64,000 bases of DNA from Nymphaea colorata (taxonomy: Eukaryota > Streptophyta > Magnoliopsida > Nymphaeales > Nymphaeaceae): the NCBI RefSeq assembly GCF_008831285.2, contig NC_045143.1:24182302-24246301 (forward strand). The letters run 5' to 3'. Each line of letters opens with the position of its first letter. Within the stretch, counting starts at the first letter, position 1. This document shows, in pieces, positions 1 through 11,353 of this stretch. Under the pieces are notes generated by a model. That model ran no database searches, was not told the origin of the DNA, and was given only the letters and a program-made list of their open reading frames with translations. A program made the translations under genes and the position numbers.

Positions 1-397
1 AAGGGAAGAGACGGTGAAGAGAAGATGGGTGGAACGAGTAGGGAGCTCTAGCAGAGAGGGAGATGGAAAAAAATCATGCGGTAGGGGGAAGCTAACGAAG
101 GGGGAAGAGGTTGCGTGGGAGGGAGGAGAAGAAACGAACAGAGAGGGTGAGAGAGAGAGAGAAAGCTCACCCACGCTGCCGCCGCCGCCACCTCTGCCAC
201 TGCCGTCACCGCCGCCGGTCCAGCCACTGCCCCTTCTTCTTCTCTGCGCTGGCACGGGAGATCACCAGGAGAACGACGAAGGAGAATAGGGAAAGGCGAG
301 GGAGGAGCCCTCGCGTCGGGCTTCGTCACGACAAAGGGGTTCGGGTCTGGATCTGGACCCTGACCCGATCCAACCTGCAAGAACGTCGCACATTACA
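1..397 (-). repeat. Partial 3' LTR of the Tekay-like element
   Basis: Matches 7832-8228 over its full 397 bp with no net length change and ends in the same CATTACA on the plus strand. Read on the element strand it begins TGTAATGTGCGACG, a proper TG start. It is GA/CT-rich, and the overlapping open frames here (both strands) are composition artefacts of LTR sequence, not genes. Confidence 0.93.
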
Positions 398-413
398 TCC
401 TACCCTCCTTAAA
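398..413 (-). other. Polypurine tract of the Tekay-like element
   Basis: On the minus strand a purine-rich run (AAGGAGGGTAGGA) sits immediately before the TG of the 3' LTR. This is the expected primer position for plus-strand DNA synthesis in an LTR retrotransposon. Confidence 0.8.
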
Positions 414-445
414 TAAAATTTCATCCTCGAAATTTAGATCATACC

Positions 446-1489
446 TCAATGCAAGAACAAGTGTGGATATCTCTTCCGCATGTCCTCCTCAGGTTCCCAT
501 GTGCTCTCCTTCAATCCATGGTACTGCCATTCCACCTTCACTAAAGGAATTCTCTTCGTGCGAAGCACTTGCTCTCTTCGATCCACAATTCTAATAGGTT
601 TTTCTTCCATTGTCAGATCATCTTGCACCTGAATACCTTGAAAATCAATCACATGTGTCGGATCTGGTACGTACTTTCGAAGCATGGAAACATGAAAGAC
701 GTCATGAACATGACTCAAGTCTGGTGGTAGTGCCAATCTGTAGGCCATCTCTCCAATCTTCTCTAATATCTCAAAAGGTCCTACGAACCTCGGGCTCAAC
801 TTTCCCTTCACACCAAAACGAAAAACACCTCTAGTAGGGGAAATCTTCAAGAACACATGATCACCAACCTCAAAGGTCAACTCTCTACGACGAATGTCGG
901 CATAGCTTTTCTGTCTGCTCTGAGTAGTCAACAACTTTTTCCTTACCAATAGCACTTGGTCGGTGTAGTGTTGCAATACTAAAGGGTTTTCGTTCTTACC
1001 ATCACCCAATTCGGTCCAACAACCTGGCGATCTACACGGTCTTCCATACAAATCCTCAAAAGGTGCCATCCCAATATTAGAGTGGTAACTGTTGTTATAT
1101 GCAAATTCTGCCAGTTTCACATGTTTATCCCATTCTCTTTTCCACTCTAAGACACAAGTACGCAACATGTCTTCTAAGGTCTGAATGGTCCTCTCAGATT
1201 GCCCATCCGTTTGGGGGTGGAATGTTGTACTTAGCCTAAGCTTGGTACCCAATGCCTTCTGCAGTTGCCCCCAAAACCTAGAGGTGAAACGTGGATCTCG
1301 ATCCGAAATGATAGACTTTGGCACTCCATGCAGTCTCACTATCTCGCCAATATATAACTCTGTGAGACTTTCCAGGGACTGACTGATTCTGATTGGCAGA
1401 AAATGAGCAGACTTCGTCAGTCGATCAACAATCACCCATATGGCATCATGTCGTCCTCGGGTATGAGGCAATCCAACCACAAAATCCAT
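446..1489 (-). pseudogene. Integrase core and chromodomain of the Tekay-like element
   Basis: A 347-residue open stretch begins inside the integrase at [19 protein letters not shown]. The catalytic core is visible: the first Asp in the MDF block, the second in IISDRDPRF, and the Glu region in [15 protein letters not shown]-type C-terminal module ([13 protein letters not shown]) follows, then a chromodomain-like end with VEWQYHG and STWEPE. Chromodomains of this kind are thought to steer integration to heterochromatin. It is the 3' end of pol and is separated from the upstream part by an in-frame TGA at about 1507-1509, where the family normally has Trp. That stop means the full polyprotein cannot be made, although this stretch is itself well preserved. 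Confidence 0.93.
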
Positions 1490-1507
1490 CGTAATGTCTT
1501 CCCATTT

Positions 1508-2335
1508 TCACACTGGGATATCTATTCTCTGCAACAAGCCTTCGGGCTGTTGATGCTCTGCTTTTACCTGTTGGCAAACTAAGCACTTTGCCACATATTC
1601 TGCAATTTCACGCTTCATTCCAGGCCACCAAAAATTTCTTCTCATATCTTGAAACATCTTTGTACTGCCAGGGTGAATAGAAAACTTAGATTTGTGAGCT
1701 TCATCAAGCAACAGACGCTTCACTCCTTCATCTCTAGGAACCCATAATCTCTGCCGAAACCGCAATGTCCCATCTTCATCTTGATGCCAAAGAGAATCTG
1801 TCTTCTTGCTTTCTTCCATGTTCTTAGCAAATTCTGGATCTTCCTTTTGTTTCATTATAAGTTCTTCCATCAAAGGATGCCGAATCAAGGCCGTCATTAT
1901 TGCCTTGTTCTCATCACAAATGTAAGGCTGCCAAGCTATCACATCTTGCAATAATGTCCAAGAACGAGTCAACATACTGCACAATGTTGCCTTGGCATGC
2001 CTGCTCAACGCATCTGCCACCACATTCGCCTTGCCTGGATGATACGATATGGTGAAATCATAATCCTTTCAATATTCGATCCATCTTCTTTGCCTCAAGT
2101 TGAGATCCCTTTGCGAGGATATATACTTCAAAGACTTGTGATCTGTAAACACTTCAAATGTTGCACCATAGAGATAGTGTCTCCACATCATCAATGCGAA
2201 TACAACTGCTCCTAACTCATGAGTGGGATAGTGTTGCTCATGGACCTTCAACTGCCTTGATGCATAGGCCACCACACGACCATGCTGCATCAACACACAA
2301 CTATATCCGATCTCCAAAGCATTTGTGTACACCAC
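1508..2335 (-). pseudogene. RNase H and integrase zinc-binding part of gypsy pol
   Basis: Two open pieces, 2335-2069 and 2023-1508 on the minus strand, cover RNase H and the integrase N terminus. RNase H is recognised by [18 protein letters not shown] and the FTDHKSLKY block. The HHCC zinc-binding region of integrase follows: H in DEAHKSKFSIHPGSTKMF and C-x2-C in KCLVCQQ. An in-frame TGA follows RRWIEY at about 2066-2068, and the piece ends at the TGA near 1507. The connection to the reverse transcriptase upstream is lost by a frameshift around 2340-2380, so RNase H is in a different frame from RT. Confidence 0.9.
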
Positions 2336-3597
2336 AAAACCGGAATGACCTGATGGAAGCGTCGGATAGGGGCAGAAGTAAGCTTGTCCTTCAGAGTTTG
2401 AAAACTCTTCTCACACTCTTCATTCCAAACAAACTTCACTCCTTTTCTCAATAGCTTAGTCATGGGCGTAGCTATTTTCGAAAAGTCTTGTATGAATCTA
2501 CGATAATATCCTGCCAAACCCAAAAAGCTTCTAACCTTAGTTACACTGCAAGGTGTCCTCCAATCCTGTACCGCTGACACCTTCGCCGGATCGACGGACA
2601 CACCATGCTTGGATATAACGTGACCCAGAAAGTTTACCTTCTCTAGCCAAAATTCACATTTTGAATACTTGACATATAACTGATGCTTGCGCAAAAGACC
2701 CAATACACTTCTCAAGTGATCTCTATGCTCTGTCACACTCTCTGAGTACACCAAAATGTCATCAACAAAAACAATAACAAATGGATCCAAGAACCCTTGG
2801 AAAACCCGATTCATGAGGTCCATGAACGCTGCGGGAGCATTGGTCAACCCAAACGGCATGACCTTGAATTCATAATGCCCATATCTAATTCGAAAAGCAG
2901 TCTTAGAAACATCTTCCTCCCGTATCAAGAGTTGATGGTACCCTGTCCTTAGATCAATCTTGGAGAAAACCTTTGCATTCTTAAGCTGATCAAACAAGTC
3001 TACAATTCTTGGAAGCGGATACTTATTCTTGATGGTGACTTGATTCAACATGCGGTAATCTATACACAAGCGCATTGTCCCATCTTTCTTCTTAACAAAC
3101 AACGCTGGTGCTCCCCACGGTGACACACTAGGTCGGATGAAACCCTTGTCTAAGTGCTCCTGCAATTGCTTCTTCAACTCTTCCAACTCTGCTGGTGCCA
3201 TACGATAGGGTGCCTTAGAAATGGGAACTGTCCCTGGCAACAACTCTATCTTGAATTCCAGTTCTCGTGTTGGAGGCAAACTTGACAGTTCCTCCGAAAA
3301 CACATCGGGGTACTCACCCACAACGGCAACATCCTGTAACCTCACCGGTTCCACCTCATTGGTCAACACGTTGACCAAGAAGACAACACTTCCATTTTCT
3401 ATCAACCGTCTAGCCTTCAATGCAGACACCATTATCTTATTAGTTCGACTGGCCTTACGAGCATGGAACTCCACAGGTTGCATCTCATCAGTCAACAACT
3501 GTATTTGCTTCTTCCTGCAATCTATATTGGTATAGTGCGCATATAACCAATCCATACCCAAAATCACATCAAACTCACTGAGACTTATGATCACCAA
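2290..3597 (-). pseudogene. Reverse transcriptase of the Tekay-like gypsy element
   Basis: This 435-residue open stretch starts in the protease tail ([12 protein letters not shown]) and runs through a complete-looking reverse transcriptase. Visible landmarks are the conserved entry block [16 protein letters not shown], the palm motifs [10 protein letters not shown] and [11 protein letters not shown], and the catalytic [10 protein letters not shown]. The region ends with the conserved [12 protein letters not shown] and [10 protein letters not shown] connection. Its last 25 or so residues are out of frame because of an indel near 2340-2380. The start shown is only the first Met of the open stretch, since the protein is part of a gag-pol polyprotein. 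No inactivating change is seen in the palm motifs. Confidence 0.93.
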
Positions 3598-4125
3598 CTA
3601 TGCAGGTAAGTGATGTTGATGGATCTCCACGTCCACATCAGGTAGATACTCACGACACAGCTCTTGAGCATGCATAGGACTAACAACTTTTAAAACATAT
3701 GGCATCTTCCTAGCCAACACTTCTAGAGAAGTAGCAAATCGACTAGAAATAAACGAATGGGTCGCCCCACCATCAAATAACACTATAGCAATATGAGAAC
3801 CAACAAGTAAAGTACCTTCAACGAGGTCATGTGCCTGAAGCTCCTCCATGGTAGTAGCATAGACATGTCCAGTCGTCTGTCGCGCGCTAGAAGAACCGGC
3901 CTCAGGCTTCTTCAATTCTCTTTCTTTCTTCAACAGGCAATCCTTGATGAAATGTCTCATACCTCCGCAGTGCAAACAAGCCCCAGTCATTCGATAGCAT
4001 GGCTTTCCGGGGTGCACACGAGAACAAGTGGGGCACCTCGATGAAGTCGGAGAGGCCACTGACCCCTGAGTGGTCTCAACGGCTTGGCCTATTTCGCCTG
4101 AATGTTCTGTCATCACACCTTTCAT
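3598..4125 (-). pseudogene. Gag zinc knuckle and protease of the Tekay-like element
   Basis: A CCHC zinc knuckle (CLHCGGMRHFIKDC, spacing C-x2-C-x4-H-x4-C) identifies the nucleocapsid part of Gag. It is followed about 60 residues later by a retropepsin-like block, LFDGGATHSFIS. In related elements the active-site triplet is D-S/T-G, so the Gly at the second position is unusual and may reduce activity. The stretch ends at a stop just before the RT open frame at 3597, and it overlaps the gag piece upstream in another frame, which indicates an indel around 4080-4120. Confidence 0.88.
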
Positions 4126-5046
4126 AAGGCTTTGCCCTGCCTACAGGATGTTGGTGCTTGACTAGCATACGCCCACCCTGAGTGTGTTGAGTAGTTTTCT
4201 TCTGATGGTCCCTCTGAGTCCTAGCCCATTCTTCTTCTATGCATCTAGCCATGGTGACCGCCTCGTCTAAGTCACGAGGTCTACTTGTCAAAACTTTGCT
4301 TCGCAGTCCGTCCCACAGCCCGCACACGAACTTGCCTGCTTTGGCCTCATATGTAGTGTAGAGGTGCGGACAATACACCTCCAAGTGCCGATATCTCGCA
4401 ATATATTCCTCCAAGCTCATTTGATTCTGCTGCAAATGGAGAAACTCTTGCATTTTCTTGTCCCTGACATGCACTGGGAAGTAAGTGTTGAAGAAGGAAT
4501 CTCTAAACTGCTTCCAAGAGATTGACAGTTGGCCCGCAAACCGGATCTCACTAGTCGATTGCCACCAATTCTTGGCATCACCCTTCAACAGATAGGAGTC
4601 ATAATTCACTTTATCTTCCTCTGGCACCTTCAGAAGCCCAAAAATGCGTTCCACTTCCTCAATCCATTCTTTTGCCTTGTCGTGACAACCCCCTCTTGAA
4701 AAGGTAGGCGACTGCATCGCTATAAACTGTTGGTACGACACCGCCGTTGCCTTCTCCCGAAGTGGGGCACTGGTGTCTCCTGAAGGAGATGCATTACTCC
4801 TCTGATTACTGACCATCGACTGTACTAGCAAGGTCAGCGTCTGCAATGTGGTCAACAATATAGTCTGTTGATCCGCAAGCGGAGTCTGTCTCGGTGGGGT
4901 TTGAGAACCCCCACCCAGTTGGGTATTCTATTGCCCTGATGTACGGTCATCCACTGGGGCACGTGCATCAGAACGAACCGGACTTGGCTCTCTTTGTGCC
5001 TCTATAGACGGCTCAATGCACTTCTTACCCCTACGCTGATATTCCA
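4076..5046 (-). pseudogene. Gag capsid of the Tekay-like element
   Basis: The probable Gag start is the ATG at 5046-5044 (MEYQRRGKKC). That frame is interrupted by a TAG at 4930-4928 in a Q/P-rich stretch. The main open piece from 4858 contains the retrotransposon capsid pattern: AKEWIEEVERIFGLLKVPEE, then NWWQST, FRDSFFNTYFP and a FLHLQQ block. It breaks into another frame near 4080 before the zinc knuckle. Gag would form the cytoplasmic virus-like particle. Stop and frameshift together mean no full Gag can be produced. Confidence 0.88.
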
Positions 5047-5254
5047 TCTGTACAAACAAGAACCTTATTCTCAAATCACGTTTAAGACTAAACTCACAAA
5101 TCAATTCACAACGTGCCTTAACACAAAGTTCAAAACATCGCTTACATTAGGTACTCATACTTGAAAAATCAAAACTACAATAACAAACAATGCGTACCTG
5201 GGCAACACGGCTTCACAGATAGGCTTTAACTCACATCCTTATTGGGGTTTGCCT

Positions 5255-5267
5255 TGACTCTGATACC
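5255..5267 (-). other. Primer-binding site, initiator tRNA-Met type
   Basis: On the minus strand TGGTATCAGAGTC lies five bases inside the 5' LTR boundary at 5273. TGGTATCAGAG is complementary to the 3' end of plant initiator tRNA-Met, the usual primer for this clade. Confidence 0.9.
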
Positions 5268-5272
5268 AAAAC

Positions 5273-8228
5273 TGTCACACCCCGACCTTTTAACACTCAA
5301 ACATTATTTATTTTTTTCTAAACATAAAGCAACGAGGTGTGACTACACAACAATTCAAAAAGACGATGAGCCAAGCAATTCAAAACAATGGGGCAAACTT
5401 TCATTTATATAATCATTTCAATTCATACAAAATCACATCTATGTGTAACAAAAATGCCCCACACTCTATAATTGATGCCTAACAAAAACAAGACATCAAT
5501 AAAACCAAAATAAGACGCGCCGACACTACAAAAAACACATCCCAAAACCTCCCCAGTAGGACGTGAATGAAGCCATCTGCTCAACCTGCTACTCTGGATC
5601 TGCCAAAACCTGAAAAAGGAATCCACTGAAGGCTTAGCCTTCACAGTATGGCAACAAGCCAGGAAAATACCAAACCCTCTTAGATATGGCTCAAATAAGA
5701 AAACAATTATCAAAATCATTCATCATTATGTCGTGTCAGAGCACGACACGTACAAGCCATTCAATGGCCACAGTACCATGCTTTCATATCTATCACATGC
5801 ACATCAGTCACATGTACAATCATCTACATTACATTTTCATTAACTTTAGTGAATTAACAGTTCCTGTGGGTGCAACACAGGCACGTGCACATCATGGGTG
5901 GCCTACAGCCGAGAGACAACCCCCGTGGTGGCCCATAACAGTATAGATCCATTTCATCCACTGCAGCGGTAGAGCACTCATCCATAGATGTGTGAAGTCC
6001 AAGGAGAGATACTCAGCCTTCCCTATGACACTCAGGTTGGGAAGGCGGGAGCCCAACGCTACAAGCACAACACACAACAGTACCATGGGGCCTTGCACCG
6101 CCTGCGCTCCGACAGGCGAGACCAGTGGCGAGAACGGGACACGTCTTCCAAACGCACAGCCACATCCCACTGGTCTCTCATCTCTTAATCATTCATTATT
6201 ATCATTAGAATAATGCATTCACAAGCTGACTGGCTAGCTCATGAGATTGGTACACTCTACGAGTGCATTCACACCTCCAGTTGTCTCCACACGAGGTTTA
6301 CACATAACACTAACAGTCATAGTTAGCCGTCAAACAATATGGGTACAATTACCCTTCAATCTATTCATTTGCATTATTGCCCACAGCAACGAATATGCAA
6401 CAAAACACAACATTCGTACCAATTATCACATCAATTATATCTTTGAAAAACTTAGACAAACCATAGATTGTAGTCTCAATCTACGATTGACCCACAACTA
6501 TCCTATGCAGTTATCATTCTATGATGTTTTCTAATGCATAATTGGGGTCGAGGAGACACTCGACTCGATACGCCGCCTCATCTGTCCTAAACAGATATCA
6601 ATTCTAGCATGCACATGCAATTGCGTAACCTTTTCAAAACAACTACTAATAACCTTTCAAAACAATTCATATCATATGTCAACGCATGAACAAACATACA
6701 TATACTCATTCACAAGACAATCAATCAAGACACAGCACAATCCTAGGATCCCATGATCCTAGGAGCACACAATCGCCCATTTGCCCAAGCATGGATTTGC
6801 CTGGAATGTCGCCATACCTGTGGCACGCTCACAAAACTCCTCAAAATTCCTCGAGCTTCGAACTCAAGGTCGACGGGACGTGCCCGGTGTACCTGCAGAC
6901 ATAAACAAAAGGTAAGACTTCTACTAGTTACCTTGACATTCCAAATAAATACAAAACAAAATCATTGAGGCATATGTCATCGCCTCAAGAGGGTGTCGAC
7001 AGGTAGTGTTGATCTACAAGCCCTCTAATAGGCCACTAAGCAACTTCTTGCCGTTCCCACCCAACGTCAAAACCCCAATGCTTCGATCAATCCTTTCTTC
7101 ACGCATTTCTCATAACCTTTCCTTTAGTTGAGACGTGTTCCCAACATGCACGCCCTCTTCCTACTGCACATACCACCCACGACATCAAGGTTGCTCCTAT
7201 CATTCCCCAAAGGCGGTCCTATGCTTCTCCACAACTTCTCTAACTCTACCATGCTTCCCTATTGCATCGAAAATCAACTCATCATGCTTAAATGATCATT
7301 ATAGGCATTAATCAATGCTTTCTAACATAATCTTAAACTTTTCCCAAAAAACAAAATCGCTAACATGCGTCCCAAAACATCAATTCTAAGCCCTAGCATG
7401 CTCAAACAATAATTATACATGCTCTAATAGATAAAATTCAAGAATCTAAGCTCAAATAGGCCTTGCTCACCCCAATCCAAGTGTCCAAACTGTTGTAACG
7501 CTTCCGACAGCCCCCTTCAAACGTTCAATCAAACTTCAACGGCACCAATCGTGCAGTGCCGCCACCACCAACACCGCCTAATCGCTGCTAAGAGGGGAAA
7601 AACACGTTCCCCAAGCTGGAAACCTAACAAACCATGCTGAAAACAATGAGGAAGAGTGCTCGATTGGGAAAAAATGGAAAAACAAATAGGAAATGGGGAG
7701 AAAAACTCAAGTAGGAAACGTGAGGGCAGGGGAGGGTGCTGTCAAAAAGGGGTGGAGAAAAGAGAGAGTGAGGAAAGGAGGGTTCGGATTGAAAGGGAAA
7801 TACGGTAGAGGGGAGGGAAAATCAAGCGGCCAAGGGAAGAGACGGTGAAGAAAAAACGGGCGGAACGAGTAGGGAGCTCTAGCAGAGAGGGAGAGGAAAA
7901 AAAATCATGCGGTAGGGGGAAGCTGACGAAGGGGGAAGAGGCTGCGTGGGAGGGAGGAGAAGAAACGAACAGAGAGGGTGAGAGAGAGAGAGAGAGCTCA
8001 CCCACGCTGCCGCCGCCGCCACCTCTGCCACTGCCGTCGCTGCCGCCGGTCCAGCCGCTGCCCCTTCTTCTTCTCTGTGCTGGCACGAGAGACCACCAGG
8101 AGAACGACGATGGAGAATAGGGAAAGGCAATGGAGGAGCCCTCGCGTCGGGCTTCGTCACGACAAAGGGGTTCGGGTCTGGATCTGGACCCTGACCCGAT
8201 CCAACCTGCAAGAACGTCGCACATTACA
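5273..8228 (-). repeat. Complete 5' LTR of the Tekay-like element (2956 bp)
   Basis: On the plus strand it begins TGTCACACCCCGACC and ends CGCACATTACA, so on the element strand it runs TGTAATG to GGTGTGACA with perfect TG/CA ends. It is related to the solo LTR at 58183-61171. Strong shared blocks include the start, the region around 5790-6180 and the block around 6900-7050. The open frames inside it are not supported as genes; those near 7742-8274 are purine-rich LTR sequence. Confidence 0.93.
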
Positions 8229-8339
8229 TAAACTTTTAACTCGTGTAACTTGTGAAAATTTTCTTTTACCATAAAAATTAAAATTGGTGATTTGGTGAAC
8301 TAGTTTTTGCAATATGATATAAAATACCATTTTGCAAGT

Positions 8340-8503
8340 CGAGTCGAGTATAAATGAGTCGAGTTCCTGAAATTCGAACTCGACTCGCTTATCTTTGTAA
8401 GTTCGAACTCAACTCGTTTATAAATGAGTCGAGAATGAGCCGAATTTTTTCGAGTGAGTTCGAGCCGAGCTCGAGTTGGTTGGGCTCGTTGTGCAGCCCT
8501 AGT
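8340..8503. repeat. TCGAG/GAACTCGACTCG-rich repeat, possible end of a DNA transposon
   Basis: The stretch is built of recurring TCGAG and GAACTCGACTCG words, both orientations, and ends GTGCAGCCCTAG near 8502. On the opposite strand that end reads CTAGGGCTGCAC, the kind of start seen on many non-autonomous plant hAT elements. The other end was not found; the Tekay LTR ends only about 110 bp away. The family assignment is inference. Confidence 0.4.
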
Positions 8504-9659
8504 AGACACTCCATGCAATTGTTGAATCTTCATAATATAATTTCACGTCCTTTTAGAGAAATTTTTTGTGGCTGGTGTCTGCCACTACCCACCATCAACC
8601 CCCATGTATCTCTGCCAATGGTTCACTGTTCACTAACATTCAAACTTGAAATTCCAAAGATTATTTTGAAATGTCTAATGGCAAATTAACATATCATTAC
8701 TATAATGAAAAGAAAAATAACATATAAGCCACCATATTCTAAACCCATCATCATCGTTTGGATGAAATTGTTGCATCATTTCCTCACAAATTAGAAATAA
8801 GTAGAGATATAGGAGTGTTCTTTGGTATTGGCCCAATTTCAGCCTAAAAGGACAACACACGAGTTAGGGCAACCTGAAATGAAATTAGTTTTCTATGTCA
8901 ATTAACCATAGGTCATTAGGTAAGGGAGTGGAAAAGAAGGCAACAAAATAGATATTCTATGAAAGGATGTTGAAAAGGAAATGAGAATTCCTTTTTCGTT
9001 GAGGACATCTCAACCACACATTGTTTTTTCTAATTTAATGGTTAATGACATGTTCAGTTTTAAAACGATAATTTTGTTTTCTGGGCTTCTAGTCTTGATA
9101 ATTTGGGAAAATAATCTTGAAAAACTAAAATAAAGTATTCAGATTTTGAATTTTCTCACGTTTGGATATCTTTTTTATTAAATTAGTTAGTTTGTTTAAT
9201 GGTACTTGGATACATTCTAGTATGTTTCTTCTCAAAAATTACGTTAATGATTTGGCGGCACAAGGTATCGTATTTTCATCTACTTATTTCTTGAACCCCA
9301 AAATAAAGAACATGGGCCATTTGGGCGTCGGTCCGCCGGATCCTACGAAAGGTTAGAGGTATGAGTGTTGACAGTTGAGAAACTCAAGAGGCGGGGAAGA
9401 GACAGAAGTTGTCCGGCGACATTGCGCTAGGTGATCGCGATTATCTCGTTTCTGCATTTTGTAGCAAGGCTTTATTTGTGGCAATATCCAGGTTGAGGAA
9501 TTCATCAAGTTCACCGCCATTCGATAGCTCTTGTAAGTCGAACCATGTGTGGTGAAGTTCTACAGGAGAATGTTGGTACCACCAGATCAACTTGGTGGAC
9601 AATTCCTGAATCTAAACTGTTCGACGAATTGCCTGGATAAGAACCAACCTTTCAGTTAC
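8504..9659. other. No gene seen
   Basis: AT-rich up to about 9280, then more GC-balanced toward the PPR relic. Short open frames here have no recognisable domain. The part from about 9360 may be the former 5' region of the PPR gene. Confidence 0.5.
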
Positions 9660-10530
9660 ACGTCTTAAAAGTCCGTCTCACTGTGGAACAAGAGGCTACG
9701 CGATTGTTTCGATGGCGGCCGGCTGAAAGAAGCGTGCCAGCTGTTCAACGACATGCCGGAAAGGGATAAGGCATCCTGGACAACGGTGATCTTCGGATAC
9801 GGTAGAAACGGGCGTCTTTAGAATTCCATCGATTTATTCGAAGAAATGCTTCACAGGAAGCAGGTTGCTGGGAATTCGATGCTTTTGGCGTAGGTGAGCT
9901 CGGACCAACTTCAGCCTGCCGGTCACTTGTTCGAGGAAATGCCTGAAAGAAACTCGACCTTGTACTTGATCATGATCAATCGCTTGTCTCGAGGTGGGTC
10001 TGCGTCAGATGCACTCACACGTTCAATTCAATGCCCGCACTGTTCGGAATGTGGTCTTGTAGACTGCAATGATCGATGGACTGGCACATAATGGTGATCA
10101 TCTCATTGCATTAAACCTTTTCTCGTTCTTACACTGCAGCATGTGGGATGACAGGGAGACGCCTAATGGCTTCACTTTCGTCGTTGTAATGAAGTCATGT
10201 GTGAAGTTGAAATCCATTGCGTATAGAATGCAGATTCATGCAGTGGAAGTAAATCCCAACTGTGGCGAGGGTGAGAAGGAGTCCGATTATGTTTATAACT
10301 CGCTTATGAATATGTATGCTAAATGTGGAGATCTTGGTGAGACGGAGAATATATTTCACAGGTGGCCACCTGTATCTCGTCCTTGTTTATGAGCTATCCA
10401 GTGGCAGATATCGATATTTTGCAATTACTTTATTTTAACGTCGTGTCTTAGATGGTAAAATGTCTTAATTTGAAAAGATAACACATGTTATTTTTGTACA
10501 TCAGCTTAACCTGATTGTGTCGTGGTTAAT

Positions 10531-10538
10531 GTCATAAT
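10531..10538. repeat. Target-site duplication GTCATAAT (left)
   Basis: Identical to 11346-11353 on the other side of the hAT element. Confidence 0.9.
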
Positions 10539-11345
10539 CAATGTTATAAAAGGCGTAGCGTATCGCTTATCGGTCGGGCTGACCTATACGCCGTATCGTA
10601 ATGTATCGTAAACGTAGCGTAACGTATCGTAAAATTATTTTTTTAATTTTAAAAAATATTTAAAAATCAGAAAAAATAGACAAAAATTCTCAAAAATCTG
10701 AAAACAATGAACAAAAAATCAGAAATCAAGAAAAATAAAAAATGTTTTCAGATATAAAAAAGATCATCATACATAAGGAACATTCATGTGTATACTATCA
10801 ACAACACATTCAAAAATAAGAAATCAAATATTCAAATTAACATAATAAACATCTATCACAATTTTAAACTTGAAAATTTTATAAAATTTGAGGACTTAGA
10901 GTCTTAAGTCTTGGAGTTTTAGGACTTAGATTACATCAGAATTTTATAAGTTCAAACATACAGTTATCATATTTCATGATTCAACGATGATATCTCCTAA
11001 ATCAATGAATCCTCGGTTAATTTTTATGAAAATACGCAAAATTTCTCCCTCCTATGTCTATTGGAGTCTTTAAATACAAGAAGAGAGAGAAGAATGAGCG
11101 TTTAAACTTTTAAAAAATAAAGAATTTTATGTTTTCTCTCGTATCGTACGATACGGGGGTGTATCACCTGTATCGTACGATACAGGCCCGTATCGTATGA
11201 TACAGGCCCGTATCGTACGATACGGCCGATACGGGTACGATACGCACGCGTATCGTGTATTGAACATGTATCATATAGGTTTCTTCGACCTATACGATAC
11301 GTATCGTACGATACGCGTGCGTATCGTACGATACGGATAACATTG
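10539..11345. mobile_element. Non-autonomous hAT element, 807 bp, palindromic TATCGTACGATA family (copy 1)
   Basis: The ends are inverted: CAATGTTAT at 10539 and ATAACATTG ending at 11345. The flanks are a perfect 8-bp direct duplication, GTCATAAT, at 10531-10538 and 11346-11353. An 8-bp target duplication and an end fitting YARNG are the hAT signature. Near the right end a run of palindromic CGTATCGTACGATACG-like blocks occupies about 11140-11335; the left end holds GTAGCGTATCG and TAACGTATCGTAAAA blocks. The middle is AT-rich with no coding potential. It lies inside the PPR intron. The copy at 62158-63106 is the same family in opposite orientation. The open frame inside it (VSYDT, IVRY) is a translation of the palindrome blocks. 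Confidence 0.9.
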
Positions 11346-11353
11346 GTCATAAT
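11346..11353. repeat. Target-site duplication GTCATAAT (right)
   Basis: Identical to 10531-10538. The pair is the footprint of insertion and shows the element boundaries are exact. Confidence 0.9.

Larger units (their letters stand above)
1..8228 (-). mobile_element. Tekay-like Ty3/gypsy chromovirus, degenerate, left LTR cut by window edge
   Basis: The sequence shows two matching terminal blocks, 1-397 and the end of 5273-8228, flanking a gag-pol region that reads on the minus strand. Order in the element's own direction is 5' LTR (5273-8228), primer site, gag, protease, reverse transcriptase, RNase H, integrase with chromodomain, polypurine tract, 3' LTR (1-397). Integrase after RNase H defines Ty3/gypsy. 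The chromodomain and roughly 3-kb LTRs fit the Tekay/Del chromovirus clade, a placement from family knowledge. A hand comparison of the 397-bp shared LTR parts finds about 18 substitutions (near 4.5%), so the insertion is not recent. Stops and frameshifts make it non-autonomous now. The target duplication cannot be tested because the left flank lies outside the window; the right flank begins taaac at 8229. Confidence 0.93.

Noticed and set aside
14-416. Overlapping open frames on both strands in GA/CT-rich DNA
   Set aside because: They lie within the 3' LTR and recur in the other LTR at 7742-8274; the composition explains them.
2069-2454. Plus-strand open frames across the gypsy RT/RNase H region
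   Set aside because: They are antisense to clearly recognisable pol domains.
11102-11350. 82-residue open frame with IVRY/VSYDT repeats
   Set aside because: It is the translation of the palindromic TATCGTACGATA blocks of the hAT element; the same pattern appears at 62087-62372.
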